From assembly GCF_009870125.1 (NCBI RefSeq), contig NC_046683.1, forward strand, positions 55,629,869 to 55,693,868: DNA of 64,000 bases. The letters are read 5' to 3'. The notes under the pieces were generated by a model that worked only from the letters and a program-made list of their open reading frames with translations, was not told the DNA's origin and searched no databases. The stretch is from Drosophila pseudoobscura. Lineage: Eukaryota; Arthropoda; Insecta; Diptera; Drosophilidae. How positions within the stretch are numbered: the first letter of the stretch is position 1; each line of letters starts with the position of its first letter. Of the stretch, positions 47,653 through 58,076 are shown in pieces. The position numbers were made by a program, and so were the translations under genes.

Positions 47653-49796
47653 ACGCTTGTCCAGAAGGACCGCCGTCTCTTTGTTTTCGTTGTAATCCCT
47701 AGTCACAGATAGAGCATGTGCAACCCCGAAGGATGGAGGAGTAGAGCAGTGCGGTAACGAGGCCTGGAGTGTTCCGGACACACGCGCACGCTCTTAAACA
47801 ATTTGTTTGCATATTTTTAAGGTAGAACGCCCCGATGGAAACCTGTTCGGGTGTTGAAGAACGGGGCATAGATCTGTAAACTAAATTCCCCCGTAAGCTG
47901 TATTTTAAGCATGGGACAATAAATTCAAAGCGCCTCTAAGTGTGGGAAAACGCAAGAATTTGAATAGAGCTTTCGGCAGTGAAAGCGCTCTCCCCCAAGG
48001 TATATTGAAGAAGGGTGGGAGGGTTTCGCTGTTGTGGAGTAAGCCGCTCTTTGGGAATATCTTGCCTCTCAGTGATTCTGAATTTGGAATGGAGTCCACT
48101 CTCTTCGATTACACTCCTTACCTAAGCTGTGCTTATTTATACCCTGTGTAGCAGTTCGTTCATGGATCATTTCTATTGCTTTTCCCTTTTTGCTCAGTGT
48201 AAGCTTTCGAAGCTTTTTTTGCTCTTAATTTTGAGCTTTATTGTTTCTACATGCTTGGCTATGCTCTCCCGCTGTCTCTCTCTTTCTCTCTGAATGACTC
48301 TGGCCGCTTATCACTTATCAGCTGTTTCGATGCTGATGCGCTTTGTGCAGCCGGCACGGCACGGAACGGCACGTTAAATAGTGCAAGTTGCCGCAAAGCT
48401 TTGCTCAAATACAACTACAACTACCATCGCATCGACTGGCGGCCAGTGTGTGTTGGGGTCTCAGCTGCCGCTTGCCGCCTGCCGTGTCGTAGAGTCATTT
48501 TGTTGGTTGTCGCGTTCGTGTGCGCGCACAGAAAACAGCAGCAGCAGCAGCAGCCAGCAGCAGTCGCAGTCGCAGTCGCAATAATAGCCACAATATAGTA
48601 TTCCACTGAAATCCCCCAGTTCCGAATCATCTGCCGCTGCAGTTGCAAGTGGAGTGCGCCGGCCATAACTCAGCCAATAATCATACAATATAATCATAAG
48701 CAACAGCAGTTGGCTGAATTGCATTTTGTTAAATCGACGATGGCTGTGTGGAATGCAATTTGACGATTATATAATGTAAAACAAAACAACAAAATACAAG
48801 TTTTTTTTTTGGGAAAATAATCTGAAAGAAAAAAGTGCGCGGACAAAAATCAAAGTTCTACCTGCCTTGGGATCCGCTCGCCGTATCCTTCTTCTTCGAA
48901 TCTCCCTCTCCAGTTTTGTAGCATTTAGCATTTAGCCGGCCGGCAAAAGTCCATTTATTTTTTTAATATTTTTTTTGATTTGATCGCTTAGAGCGAATTG
49001 AGTGGGTCGCAAGATGATGAATCTGCAATGACCAGATACTACCTACAATGTGGTACCAGCAGGCGCTGGTTAAGTTTGCATTATTGTGTTCCTTTTACCA
49101 ATGTGAGGTATTTTAATTTATCATTAGCTTATGAATATTCGACTGCTTACTTATGTTTTCAGATGTTTTAACGTCCGACTGACGGACACGTGCCAGTGCG
49201 AAAGTCCATTCTTAACGGCGATTGAAGTTCGAAATTCGAATTCCGTTGCTGAGATGCATTTATTGCCGCCCCCTGGCGGTGATCGTTCTTGGGTTTTTTA
49301 CAATGCAATTTTTGTGTTTGATTTGTTGGGGTTTTTGTGTTTTTTTTTGTTTTTTTTTTGTTCTTTGCCAATTGTCGCAATTGTCGGGTCACGTGTTTGT
49401 TGCTGTTGCCAGTTAACTTCTGAACTCGTTGTAACGGTGCATGTTCTCAGATAGTTTGTGTGTGTGAGTGCGTTGGAGTATGAGTGTCTGTTTGTGAAAG
49501 CTTGCATGCTCTCTCTATCACTATCCTGCTCTATCAATTGTTTGTTGTTGTGGGTGTGGGAAAAGATCAAGGCGCGTATTAGCACACAGCAACATGCAAA
49601 AACAGAGAAAGAGTGACAGGGAGCGGGAGAAAGCGAAAGAGGGAGATTTCAGTTCAGAGCCATAAAAATTCGATGTCGTTGATGGGAATTGAATAGCCGA
49701 TGGGATGGCTGGTTGTTCAGATTCAGCCACAAATGGGTTCTATAACTAGATTGAAACTCCGCCCGGGAGTGTCGTTCTTTCACTTAAATTTGTTGT
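47653..49796 (+). other. 3' region of Afg3l2 copy 1 and duplicated downstream DNA
   Basis: After the 3' UTR comes a stretch (about 48.2-49.7 kb) resembling a promoter/5' UTR region: CT-rich tract, GCACGGCACGG repeats, a (CAG)n plus (CAGTCG)n run at 48537-48577 and a CA/GT-rich border. No protein-coding exon is recognised. In copy 2 the same DNA lies between Afg3l2 and the next plus-strand gene, so it may be a duplicated alternative 5' region of that gene. This is inference. Confidence 0.5.
49727..49796 (+). pseudogene. Remnant of the small ORF found intact in copy 2
   Basis: The sequence CCACAAATGGGTTCTATAAC followed by a TAG matches the 3' end of the 66-codon ORF at 55874-56074 in copy 2 (ATNG-L/F-YN, stop). 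The upstream 533 bp are absent, with the junction at 49726/49727. If the ORF is a gene, copy 1 keeps only its last few codons and 3' flank. Confidence 0.4.
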
Positions 49797-49850
49797 CTAT
49801 TTGATGATATTTTACTTTCTGGCTGGAAATATTAGCACACAGAGTCTAGA

Positions 49851-50364
49851 GGAAATAAGAGATTCAAAGATCTGCCTAATTTTGCGATCTACTTGTTTTC
49901 TCTTCCTTGGCCAAATGCAGAAATGGAGCGGCTTTTTAGCCCAGATGAACGTTGTGAAAACGAAATTATGCCATCGGATGATTCGCAATTTGGCAAATAA
50001 GGTAATACGTAATGCTATTTAAATTTAAATTACCCAGATTTACCAGAATTAACCTCATTTTAGATTTGGATTGCGCGGATCACATTTTATGTGTTTTTAT
50101 GTGACAATCCCATCCAAATTCATACGAAGGATTGGACAGTTAGACTCATCAGAACGATATCAATGAAATTGTTGATGTCGAACATGCCGAATAAAGTAAA
50201 ATTGCAAATACATACATATATCATCAACGGAACCACATTTTTGAGTTCGGAGCCAATATTTGTCAATAATATTTGTCTGCTGCTTCACGTTCGATAGATA
50301 TTCCCGTGAATTTTTATTGTAGCTATCGACTCCAAATGTCTATCGGTATTTTTGTGCGATAAAT
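49851..50364. other. Spacer between the two Afg3l2 units
   Basis: Not found next to copy 2. Two plus-strand ORFs (49801-50022 and 50091-50297) are separated by plausible splice signals (AAG|GTAATAC, CTCATTTTAG), but I recognise no domain. The right end carries TATCGGTATTTTTGTGCGAT (50341-50360), the counterpart of the element at 44466, only a few bases before the duplicated block starts; it probably provides the copy 2 promoter. Confidence 0.4.
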
Positions 50365-50594
50365 AAGAAATCGAAATTTCACAACAGCGCACCTCTAGTC
50401 GTAATATTTTGTAGAATTATTTTATTTAATTTCTAACGACAACCTGCTCTATGAGGCGACAACCTTTGTCAGGGCGACAAGACTTAGTATTTTATACCAA
50501 ATAGACGTAGTAGGTAGGCATCGGAGACGCATCTGCCTGGCGGAGGCAACGCAACAACAGTCATCCAGAATCGTTGAATAACCCCAAAGAAGTC

Positions 50595-53318
50595 ATGGCG
50601 TTCCGGCTGCTAAGCACGGCCAAGGCAATGAACAGCCTGATGAGACGCAGCTACATGTCCGGCCCGCTGCCAAACAAAGTGAGTAACAGGATGACGGACT
50701 TTCCAAGGGGTGTCAGGCACTTAATCGCTCCTTTTACGCCCGGCTCCCCATCCTTTTTTACCACCTTCTGGTCCAGCAGGTGCAGCGCGGAGCTGGTGTC
50801 GGCGTTGGTATGCTGCCGGGGCAACTTACGCCCCTAATACGCTACTTCGTGGAGCAGCTGCAGTTGTTCTGCAAGAAGCCGCCGAAGGGCTTTGAAAAGT
50901 TCTTTGAGACCGGCGGCAAGTCTACACAGCCGAAAGGTGCTGCCGGGGAAAAGAAGGCTCCGGGCAAGGACAGCCAACCCGCCACAGACAAACCAAAATC
51001 CACAGTATCGCAAACGTCCAAGTCGGCCGCCGCTTCAGAGTCTAAGTCAGATTGGAATTTCGGGATGTTTAGCAATAGTTCTCGCGGAGCCTCTGGAAAA
51101 GGGTCAAATCCCCCCGGCGGTCGTCCCATAAGCGAGGGCAGTGGCGGAGATCGCGAGCGATGGATTCTGCTGGGGGCCATCGGTGCCGTGGTGCTCGTCG
51201 GCTCGTTTGCCTTCTTCGAAATGGGCTACAAGGAGATCTCCTGGAAGGAGTTCGTAAACAGGTGCGAATACGTTGCTCTTAAAGTCTACAGCGGCCCAAC
51301 CTGTGGTGCCATAAAATATATTATGTAATTTATCAATTTTTCTCTTGTATTTGCTGTTCCGCGCGCCCAGTTATCTGTCCAAGGGAATTGTGGAAAAACT
51401 GGAGGTGGTCAACAAGAAGTGGGTGCGCGTGCGCCTCCAGCAGAACAGTGGCCAGGGCAGCGGTGTGCTCTGGTTCAACATTGGCAGCGTGGACAGCTTC
51501 GAGCGGAACCTGGAGACGGCCCAGACGGAGCAGGGCACGGAGTCGATCAACTTTTTACCTGTCATCTATCGCAACGAGGTGGAGGCCTCCAGTCTGACGG
51601 GTCTGCTTCCCACGCTCCTCATCATCGGCTTCCTAGTCTACATGATGCGCAAATCCGCCGACATGATGGGCGGCGCACGGGGACGCAAGGGTGGCGGTCT
51701 CTTTGGCGGCGTCATGCAGTCCACAGCCAAGCTGATAAATCCCACAGAGATCGGTGTGCGCTTCAAGTGAGTCCTCCATCAAACTAATTTGGACAAGTCT
51801 CATCTATGGTATTCTTTCCTTAGGGACGTTGCTGGCTGCGAGGAGGCCAAGATTGAGATTATGGAGTTTGTCAACTTTCTGAAGAATCCACAGCAGTACA
51901 TCGACCTGGGTGCCAAGATACCAAAGGGAGCCATGCTCACGGGACCCCCGGGCACGGGGAAAACGCTCCTGGCCAAGGCCACCGCCGGCGAGGCCAACGT
52001 TCCATTCATCACGGTGTCCGGCTCGGAGTTCCTCGAGATGTTTGTGGGTGTGGGTCCGTCTCGCGTGCGTGACATGTTCGCCATGGCCCGCAAGCATGCC
52101 CCCTGCATACTGTTCATCGATGAGATCGATGCCGTGGGGCGGAAGCGAGGCGGCAAGACTTTCGGCGGCCATTCGGAGCAGGAAAACACACTGAATCAGC
52201 TGCTGGTGGAGATGGATGGCTTCAATACCACGACGAACGTGGTGGTGCTGGCTGCCACCAATCGCGTGGACATCCTGGACAAGGCATTGATGCGACCGGG
52301 TCGCTTCGATCGTCAGATCTATGTGCCGGCGCCCGACATCAAGGGCAGGGCGAGCATCTTCAAGGTCCATCTGGGCGGACTGAAGGCGGAGCTGGACAAG
52401 AACGATCTGGCCCGGAAGATGGCGGCCATGACGCCTGGCTTCACCGGCGCCGACATCGCCAACGTGTGCAACGAGGCCGCTCTGATTGCCGCCCGCGACT
52501 CCAAGGACTCGATTGTGCTCAAGCACTTTGAGCAGGCCATCGAGCGTGTGATTGCCGGCATGGAGAAGAAGACGAATGTGCTGGCGCCGGAGGAGAAGAA
52601 AACGGTGGCCCACCACGAGGCGGGACATGCTGTGGCCGGCTGGTTCCTGGAGCATGCGGATCCCCTTCTGAAGGTTTCTATCATCCCGCGAGGCAAGGGC
52701 CTGGGCTATGCCCAGTACCTGCCCAGGGACCACTACCTACTGTCCAAGGAGCAGCTGTTCGACCGCATGTGCATGACCATCGGTGGACGAGTGGCAGAGG
52801 AGCTCTTTTTCAACCGCATCACCACCGGTGCCCAGGACGATCTGAAGAAGATCACGGACATCGCCTACTCGCAGGTGGTGCGCTTCGGCATGAGCGACAA
52901 GATCGGGCAGGTGAGCTTCGATGTGGGCCAGGCCGGCGATCCCGTGTTCAGCAAGCCCTACTCCGAGGACACGGCGATGATGATCGACGGCGAGGTGCGG
53001 GCCATCATTCAGTGCGCCCACGAGGCCACCACCGAACTGCTGACCAAGCACAAGGAGGAGGTGCGTCGCGTGGCCGAGCGCCTGCTGCAGAACGAGGTGC
53101 TCAGCCGCGACGACATGATCGAGCTGCTCGGCCCGCGTCCGTTCAAGGAGAAGTCCACCTACGAAGAGTTTGTCGAGGGCACCGGCTCCTTCGAGGAGGA
53201 CACCTCGCTGCCCGAGGGCCTCAAGAGTTGGAACAAGGAAAAGGAGATCACCCCGCCCACTGACACTTCCTCGTCGCCTTCGCCCCCGACCAAGCCAGTG
53301 GCTACCCAGACCAGCTAG
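50595..53318 (+). CDS. Afg3l2: Mitochondrial m-AAA protease subunit AFG3L2, copy 2
   Basis: Exons 50595-50678, 50780-51261, 51371-51766 and 51824-53318 have the same boundaries as copy 1 and encode an identical 818-residue protein: presequence, two inner-membrane helices, Walker A/B, second region of homology and HEAGH zinc site all intact. Splice sites and the CAGCAG acceptor of exon 2 are also identical. One substitution lies in intron 3 (51806, A for C). The proximal upstream sequence is shared for 230 bp before the ATG and then differs, so transcriptional control could differ from copy 1. Nothing suggests a pseudogene. If both are real and expressed, the animal has a doubled dose of this subunit relative to its partner paraplegin. 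A duplicated assembly contig is the main alternative. Confidence 0.92.
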
Positions 53319-55518
53319 ACGCTTGTCCAGAAGGACCGCCGTCTCTTTGTTTTCGTTGTAATCCCTAGTCACAGATAGAGAATGTGCAACCCCGAAGGAT
53401 GGAGGAGTAGAGCAGTGCGGTAACGAGGCCTGGAGTGTTCCGGACACACGCGCACGCTCTTAAACAATTTGTTTGCATATTTTTAAGGTAGAACGCCCCG
53501 ATGGAAACCTGTTCGGGTGTTGAAGAACGGGGCATAGATCTGTAAACTAAATTCCCCCGTAAGCTGTATTTTAAGCATGGGACAATAAATTCAAAGCGCC
53601 TCTAAGTGTGGGAAAACGCAAGAATTTGAATAGAGCTTTCGGCAGTGAAAGCGCTCTCCCCCAAGGTATATTGAAGAAGGGTGGGAGGGTTTCGCTGTTG
53701 TGGAGTAAGCCGCTCTTTGGGAATATCTTGCCTCTCAGTGATTCTGAATTTGGAATGGAGTACACTCTCTTCGATTACACTCCTTACCTAAGCTATGCTT
53801 ATTTATACCCTGTGTAGCAGTTCGTTCATGGATCATTTCTATTGCTTTTCCCTTTTTGCTCAGTGTAAGCTTTCTAAGCTTTTTTTGCTCTTAATTTTGA
53901 GCTTTATTGTTTCTACATGCTTGGCTATGCTCTCCCGCTGTCTCTCTCTTTCTCTCTGAATGACTCTGGCCGCTTATCACTTATCAGCTGTTCCGATGCT
54001 GATGCGCTTTGTGCAGCCGGCACGGCACGGAACGGCACGTTAAATAGTGCAAGTTGCCGCAAAGCTTTGCTCAAATACAACTACAACTACCATCGCATCG
54101 ACTGGCGGCCAGTGTGTGTTGGGGTCTCAGCTGCCGCTTGCCGCCTGCCGTGTCGTAGAGTCATTTTGTTGGTTGTCGCGTTCGTGTGCGCGCACAGAAA
54201 ACAGCAGCAGCAGCAGCAGCCAGCAGCAGTCGCAGTCGCAGTCGCAATAATAGCCACAATATAGTATTCCACTGAAATCCCCCAGTTCCGAATCATCTGC
54301 CGCTGCAGTTGCAAGTGGAGTGCGCCGGCCATAACTCAGCCAATAATCATACAATATAATCATAAGCAACAGCAGTTGGCTGAATTGCATTTTGTTAAAT
54401 CGACGATGGCTGTGTGGAATGCAATTTGACGATTATATAATGTAAAACAAAACAACAAAATACAAGTTTTTTTTTTGGGAAAATAATCTGAAAGAAAAAA
54501 GTGCGCGGACAAAAATCAAAGTTCTACCTGCCTTGGGATCCGCTCGCCGTATCCTTCTTCTTCGAATCTCCCTCTCCAGTTTTGTAGCATTTAGCATTTA
54601 GCCGGCCGGCAAAAGTCCATTTATTTTTTTAATATTTTTTTTGATTTGATCGCTTAGAGCGAATTGAGTGGGTCGCAAGATGATGAATCTGCAATGACCA
54701 GATACTACCTACAATGTGGTACCAGCAGGCGCTGGTTAAGTTTGCATTATTGTGTTCCTTTTACCAATGTGAGGTATTTTAATTTATCATTAGCTTATGA
54801 ATATTCGACTGCTTACTTATGTTTTCAGATGTTTTAACGTCCGACTGACGGACACGTGCCAGTGCGAAAGTCCATTCTTAACGGCGATTGAAGTTCGAAA
54901 TTCGAATTCCGTTGCTGAGATGCATTTATTGCCGGCCCCTGGCGGTGATCGTTCTTGGGTTTTTTACAATGCAATTTTTGTGTTTGATTTGTTGGGGTTT
55001 TTGTGTTTTTTTTTGTTTTTTTTTTGTTCTTTGCCAATTGTCGCAATTGTCGGGTCACGTGTTTGTTGCTGTTGCCAGTTAACTTCTGAACTCGTTGTAA
55101 CGGTGCATGTTCTCAGATAGTTTGTGTGTGTGAGTGCGTTGGAGTATGAGTGTCTGTTTGTGAAAGCTTGCATGCTGCGCGTTATTACGAGGTTGTTGTT
55201 GTTGCTGTCGCTGTCGCTGTCGCTGTTGTGGGAGTCAACAGCACATGCAATGTTCCTCCTCTTCGCACTCACTCTCTCTCTCTCTCACTCTCTCTCTATC
55301 TCTGTCCTGCTCTATCAATTGTTTGTTGTTGTGGGTGTGGGAAAAGATCAAGGCGCGTATTAGCACACAGCAACATGCAAAAACAGAGAAAGAGTGACAG
55401 GGAGCGGGAGAAAGCGAGGGAGAGAGATTGTCAGAAGAGAAGACAAAAGTTCAGAGCTATAAAAATTCGATGTCGTTGATGGCAATAGCCGATGGGATGG
55501 CTGGTTGTTCAGATTCAG
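53319..55518 (+). other. 3' region of Afg3l2 copy 2 and downstream DNA
   Basis: Counterpart of 47653-49726. Same 3' UTR and same promoter-like CAG/CAGTCG-rich stretch (54203-54246). It additionally has a GTTGTTGTTGCTGTCGCTGT tract near 55191-55225 and (CT)n near 55270-55300. No coding exon is recognised. Confidence 0.5.
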
Positions 55519-56074
55519 GTGGCTTGCCGCCGTAGAAACACTGCACAAGATCCAGCTAAGAACTGTTTTTAGGCGGATGTTAGATAATTATGATAATCGC
55601 CAGGAAGATGTCCTCCTCAGTTGATCGTGAGGGTAAATGTTTCCCATTGATTTCAGCTTACAAACGCTAAAGTTTCGAGAGGGCTGTCTACCGATGTTTC
55701 GGGACCTCCCTCTGAAGAAAATAAGGATGCTCTATTCGGGTGGATTGGGTTTATTTTTGGTAGAAGGAGAAATTCGGAGTAGGGCCTGTGTCTTCTATAG
55801 ATATGTAGTTCTATGGCTCTTAAGAATGAGAAGTGAAGGGAAGTAACCCCTTTTTCTACAGCTGTCAGCTGTTATGGATGTGAAGAGAAAGGCCTCTAGG
55901 GCGGAAGAATGGGAAGAGCGATTTATGATTGCTATTTCTACAGGTCTCCAGAATGAGATGCCCTTCACAAGAATGAAATTTCCAACAGAGTTCAGTGGAG
56001 TACTATGGATTCTAACCTTTATTGGTAGCTACGCTGGTTTTGCATTTTTGGCCACAAATGGATTGTATAACTAG
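55519..56074 (+). CDS. Possible small membrane-protein gene, copy 2 only (unidentified)
   Basis: I do not recognise this gene. ORF 55874-56074 encodes 66 residues: a charged N-terminus (MDVKRKASRAEEWEERF), then ITRMKFPTEFSG-like polar sequence, then one hydrophobic helix (VLWILTFIGSYAGFAFLA) and a short tail (TNGLYN). It is preceded by TTTTTCTACAG, a good acceptor. A second protein-like stretch just upstream (about 55663-55780: SRGLSTDVSGPPSEENKDALFG, WIGFIFG) and an ATG near 55607 followed by GAGG|GTAAAT could be earlier exons, but I could not find a fully satisfying exon chain. The tail codons persist in copy 1, where most of the unit is deleted. It could be a real short gene, a degenerate gene, or chance ORFs. 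Confidence 0.3.
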
Positions 56075-56143
56075 ATTGAAACTCCGCCTGGGAGTGTCGT
56101 TCCTTCACTTAAATTTATTGGCCGGCTTTAGTTCGGCTATAAA

Positions 56144-57262
56144 CAGAGTCTAATTTATTTCAAGCGGCAGATCTATTTCACTCTCTCGTGCAGTACCGCA
56201 TCCAAATTGTCACTCAGCCGTCAATTCCGTGCACCTGGCACCTGCCACCCAGCCACCTGCACTCCCCCGTGTCTCTCTTGCGCCCACACTGTTTGTGCAG
56301 GCCCCTACCCCTGCCCCTGCCCCTGCTCCTGCCCCAACCCAAACGTTGCAGCTCTTTTTTTTGCACTTTTTTTTGTTGTGAATCGAAACGTCGAAGAGAG
56401 GAGGCGGAAGAGAGGTGCCTCACGAAAGTTTCAATGTCCAAAAGTTTAAAATTACAATTTAATTAAATTTCACACGCCCCCCCAAGCCCCCAAAACCACC
56501 AAGCCCAAAACCGCAACCAAAAACAAATTTTTTTTTGCAGTGATACGATGTTGCCTTAAAACCAATAAGAATCCAACAACAAAACCAACAAAAGTTAACG
56601 CAACGTTTCTAAAACAATAATAACAATAATCCCATAAGCACAAAAAAAACACAAAAAAATAAACTAAAAAAAAACAAATTTGTTAAAAAAAATTCTAACC
56701 AAAAGTGGCCTGCAAAACGAGGAGAAAGAAGCAACAAAAGAAGCAACCAAGAAATGTGATTCCCAGTGTGAAATGTAACCAAAGACGTGAACAATTCTGT
56801 TTGATTATTAGCCAAAGGAAAGCCACGGCCAAAAGCAAACCTAAAACCAAACAAAGTCAAGCCAAAAGCAGAAGCAGAAGCAAAATCAGAAGCAAAGGAA
56901 GTGGCAAAATCCAGTAGCCAAATGGAAATCAAGGAATCCTCAAGCAAATCAAACAGCAGATTAGCAGCAGCAGCCACTAGCGTGGCCAATGATTAAGGGC
57001 CGGGACTGTTAGCCGTTCCGTAGTAATCGTAGCAGCATCCCCCCGTCCACCCACACGCCACTCGCCACGCCACTCGCCACACGCCACGCCACACGCCACG
57101 CCACGCCGCCTTCACCGCGCTCAATGCCCGGACAGCAGACGTTAGCGCAACAATTATAGAGTAGCAACAGACCAGCAGCAGCAGCAGCCGCAGCAGCAGC
57201 AGGCAGCAGCAGACAACATTCATCCCCAAGACACATCCCCAGCCACACTGCCCCACATCATC
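56144..57262 (+). other. 5' UTR/promoter region of the polyQ gene
   Basis: Contains CCTGCC(CCTGCCCC)n repeats near 56305-56335, a C-rich run near 56475, then an A-rich stretch with AAAAGCAAA/AGCAGAAGC repeats (56600-56920) and CACGCCACGCCAC repeats (57050-57115). The A- and CA-rich, ATG-poor composition fits a long 5' UTR leading to the ATG at 57263. Confidence 0.45.
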
Positions 57263-57375
57263 ATGGACATCAAGATTGAGCAGCAGCAGCAGCAGCAACA
57301 GCAACAACAGCAGCAGCAGCAACAGCAAGTGGAGCTGGGTCCCTGCTCGCCGTCGGAGGTGCCCAATGATCCTGG
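57263..57375 (+). CDS. First coding exon of an unidentified polyglutamine protein (partial)
   Basis: ATG at 57263 opens MDIKIEQ followed by sixteen glutamines and VELGPCSPSEVPNDPG, ending in a strong donor (CCTGG|GTAAGTG) in phase 2. IKIE matches the sumoylation consensus (hydrophobic-K-x-E). Acidic or K-x-E N-termini plus polyQ are common in Drosophila transcription factors, but no DNA-binding domain is in this window, so I do not name the gene. The following exon was not found within 6.6 kb, so the first intron is very long or the rest lies beyond 64000. Confidence 0.6.
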
Positions 57376-58012
57376 GTAAGTGTTTCTCTCTTTTTTTCCG
57401 CCCCCACCCTCTCCAACCCGTCTCCTGTGCTATGCCCTTTAAGAGGGTCCTACAGTGTAATCCTTGGACCCTGGCATAGGCAGCATATCATCGTAAACAG
57501 AGCTACGTTTGTCAAGTTCTTAGACCCTAGGTTCTTTATGGATCTACATATCCCTATGATCCCTTAGATGTCAGTCGGCTTCTTTCAATGGGTGTTTTTT
57601 TGGCTATAGATCTCTCTTCCCTTTTGTTGTATTTCTTTGACAATACTACCCAAGTTCTCCAAGACACTTGGGAGCATATTTTAAGGGATGCTATGATCTG
57701 AAACTGTACTACTTTTGTAGGCTAATAGCTCCAGAACTCTCCCAAAATTAGCCCCCAATCGAGCGGCTGTTTTTCAAAGAATTTCTACAATATGCAGCTT
57801 AATTTATTGCAGTTCTTAGACATAGACTTAACCATGTACTCACGAGTATATACAAAGCTTGAGTTCTTTCCACGTTAGCCCTGGAAAAGCATTTCAAAAG
57901 ATGACGAAATCACAAAGTGATTAAAAGTCATGCCCAATGGAGGGGCTGTCATTGGAGGAGAAATGGCAGGCCACAAAATGTTAACCAAATTCCATCACAA
58001 CAACCCAAGACA

Positions 58013-58076
58013 GCAGAGTATCTCTCAAAGAGAGTATCTGGATCGCAGAGTATCTCTCAAAGAGAGTATCTGGATC
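58013..58076 (+). repeat. Exact 32-bp direct repeat with internal palindrome
   Basis: Two head-to-tail identical 32-bp copies, 58013-58044 and 58045-58076. Each contains TCTCTCAAAGAGAG, an almost perfect inverted repeat (CTCTCAAAGAGAG). Confidence 0.9.

Larger units (their letters stand above)
44699..49850 (+). repeat. Tandem segmental duplication, copy 1 (Afg3l2 unit)
   Basis: From 44699 the sequence matches the segment starting at 50365 with a constant offset of 5666 bp, up to about 49508. By eye I find about eleven substitutions and no indels over 4.8 kb. After 49508 the copies align only in pieces: copy 1 lacks about 110 bp present after 55175 and 533 bp present at 55519-56051, and recognisable similarity ends by about 49850. 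Confidence 0.93.
50365..56143 (+). repeat. Tandem segmental duplication, copy 2 (Afg3l2 unit)
   Basis: Second copy, same orientation. It matches 44699 onward at +5666 bp. Differences noted by eye (copy 1 base position): 46140, 46482, 47343, 47517, 47583, 47715, about 48093, 48127, 48208, 48324 and 49267. Four fall in coding DNA and all are synonymous. The tail is longer than in copy 1 because of about 110 bp of CTGTCG/CT-rich sequence near 55176-55300 and the 533 bp at 55519-56051. Confidence 0.93.

Noticed and set aside
47071-47781. 236-codon minus ORF over the Afg3l2 C-terminus
   Set aside because: Shadow of the real exon; its residues change where the sense strand has only synonymous changes, so it is not under protein constraint.
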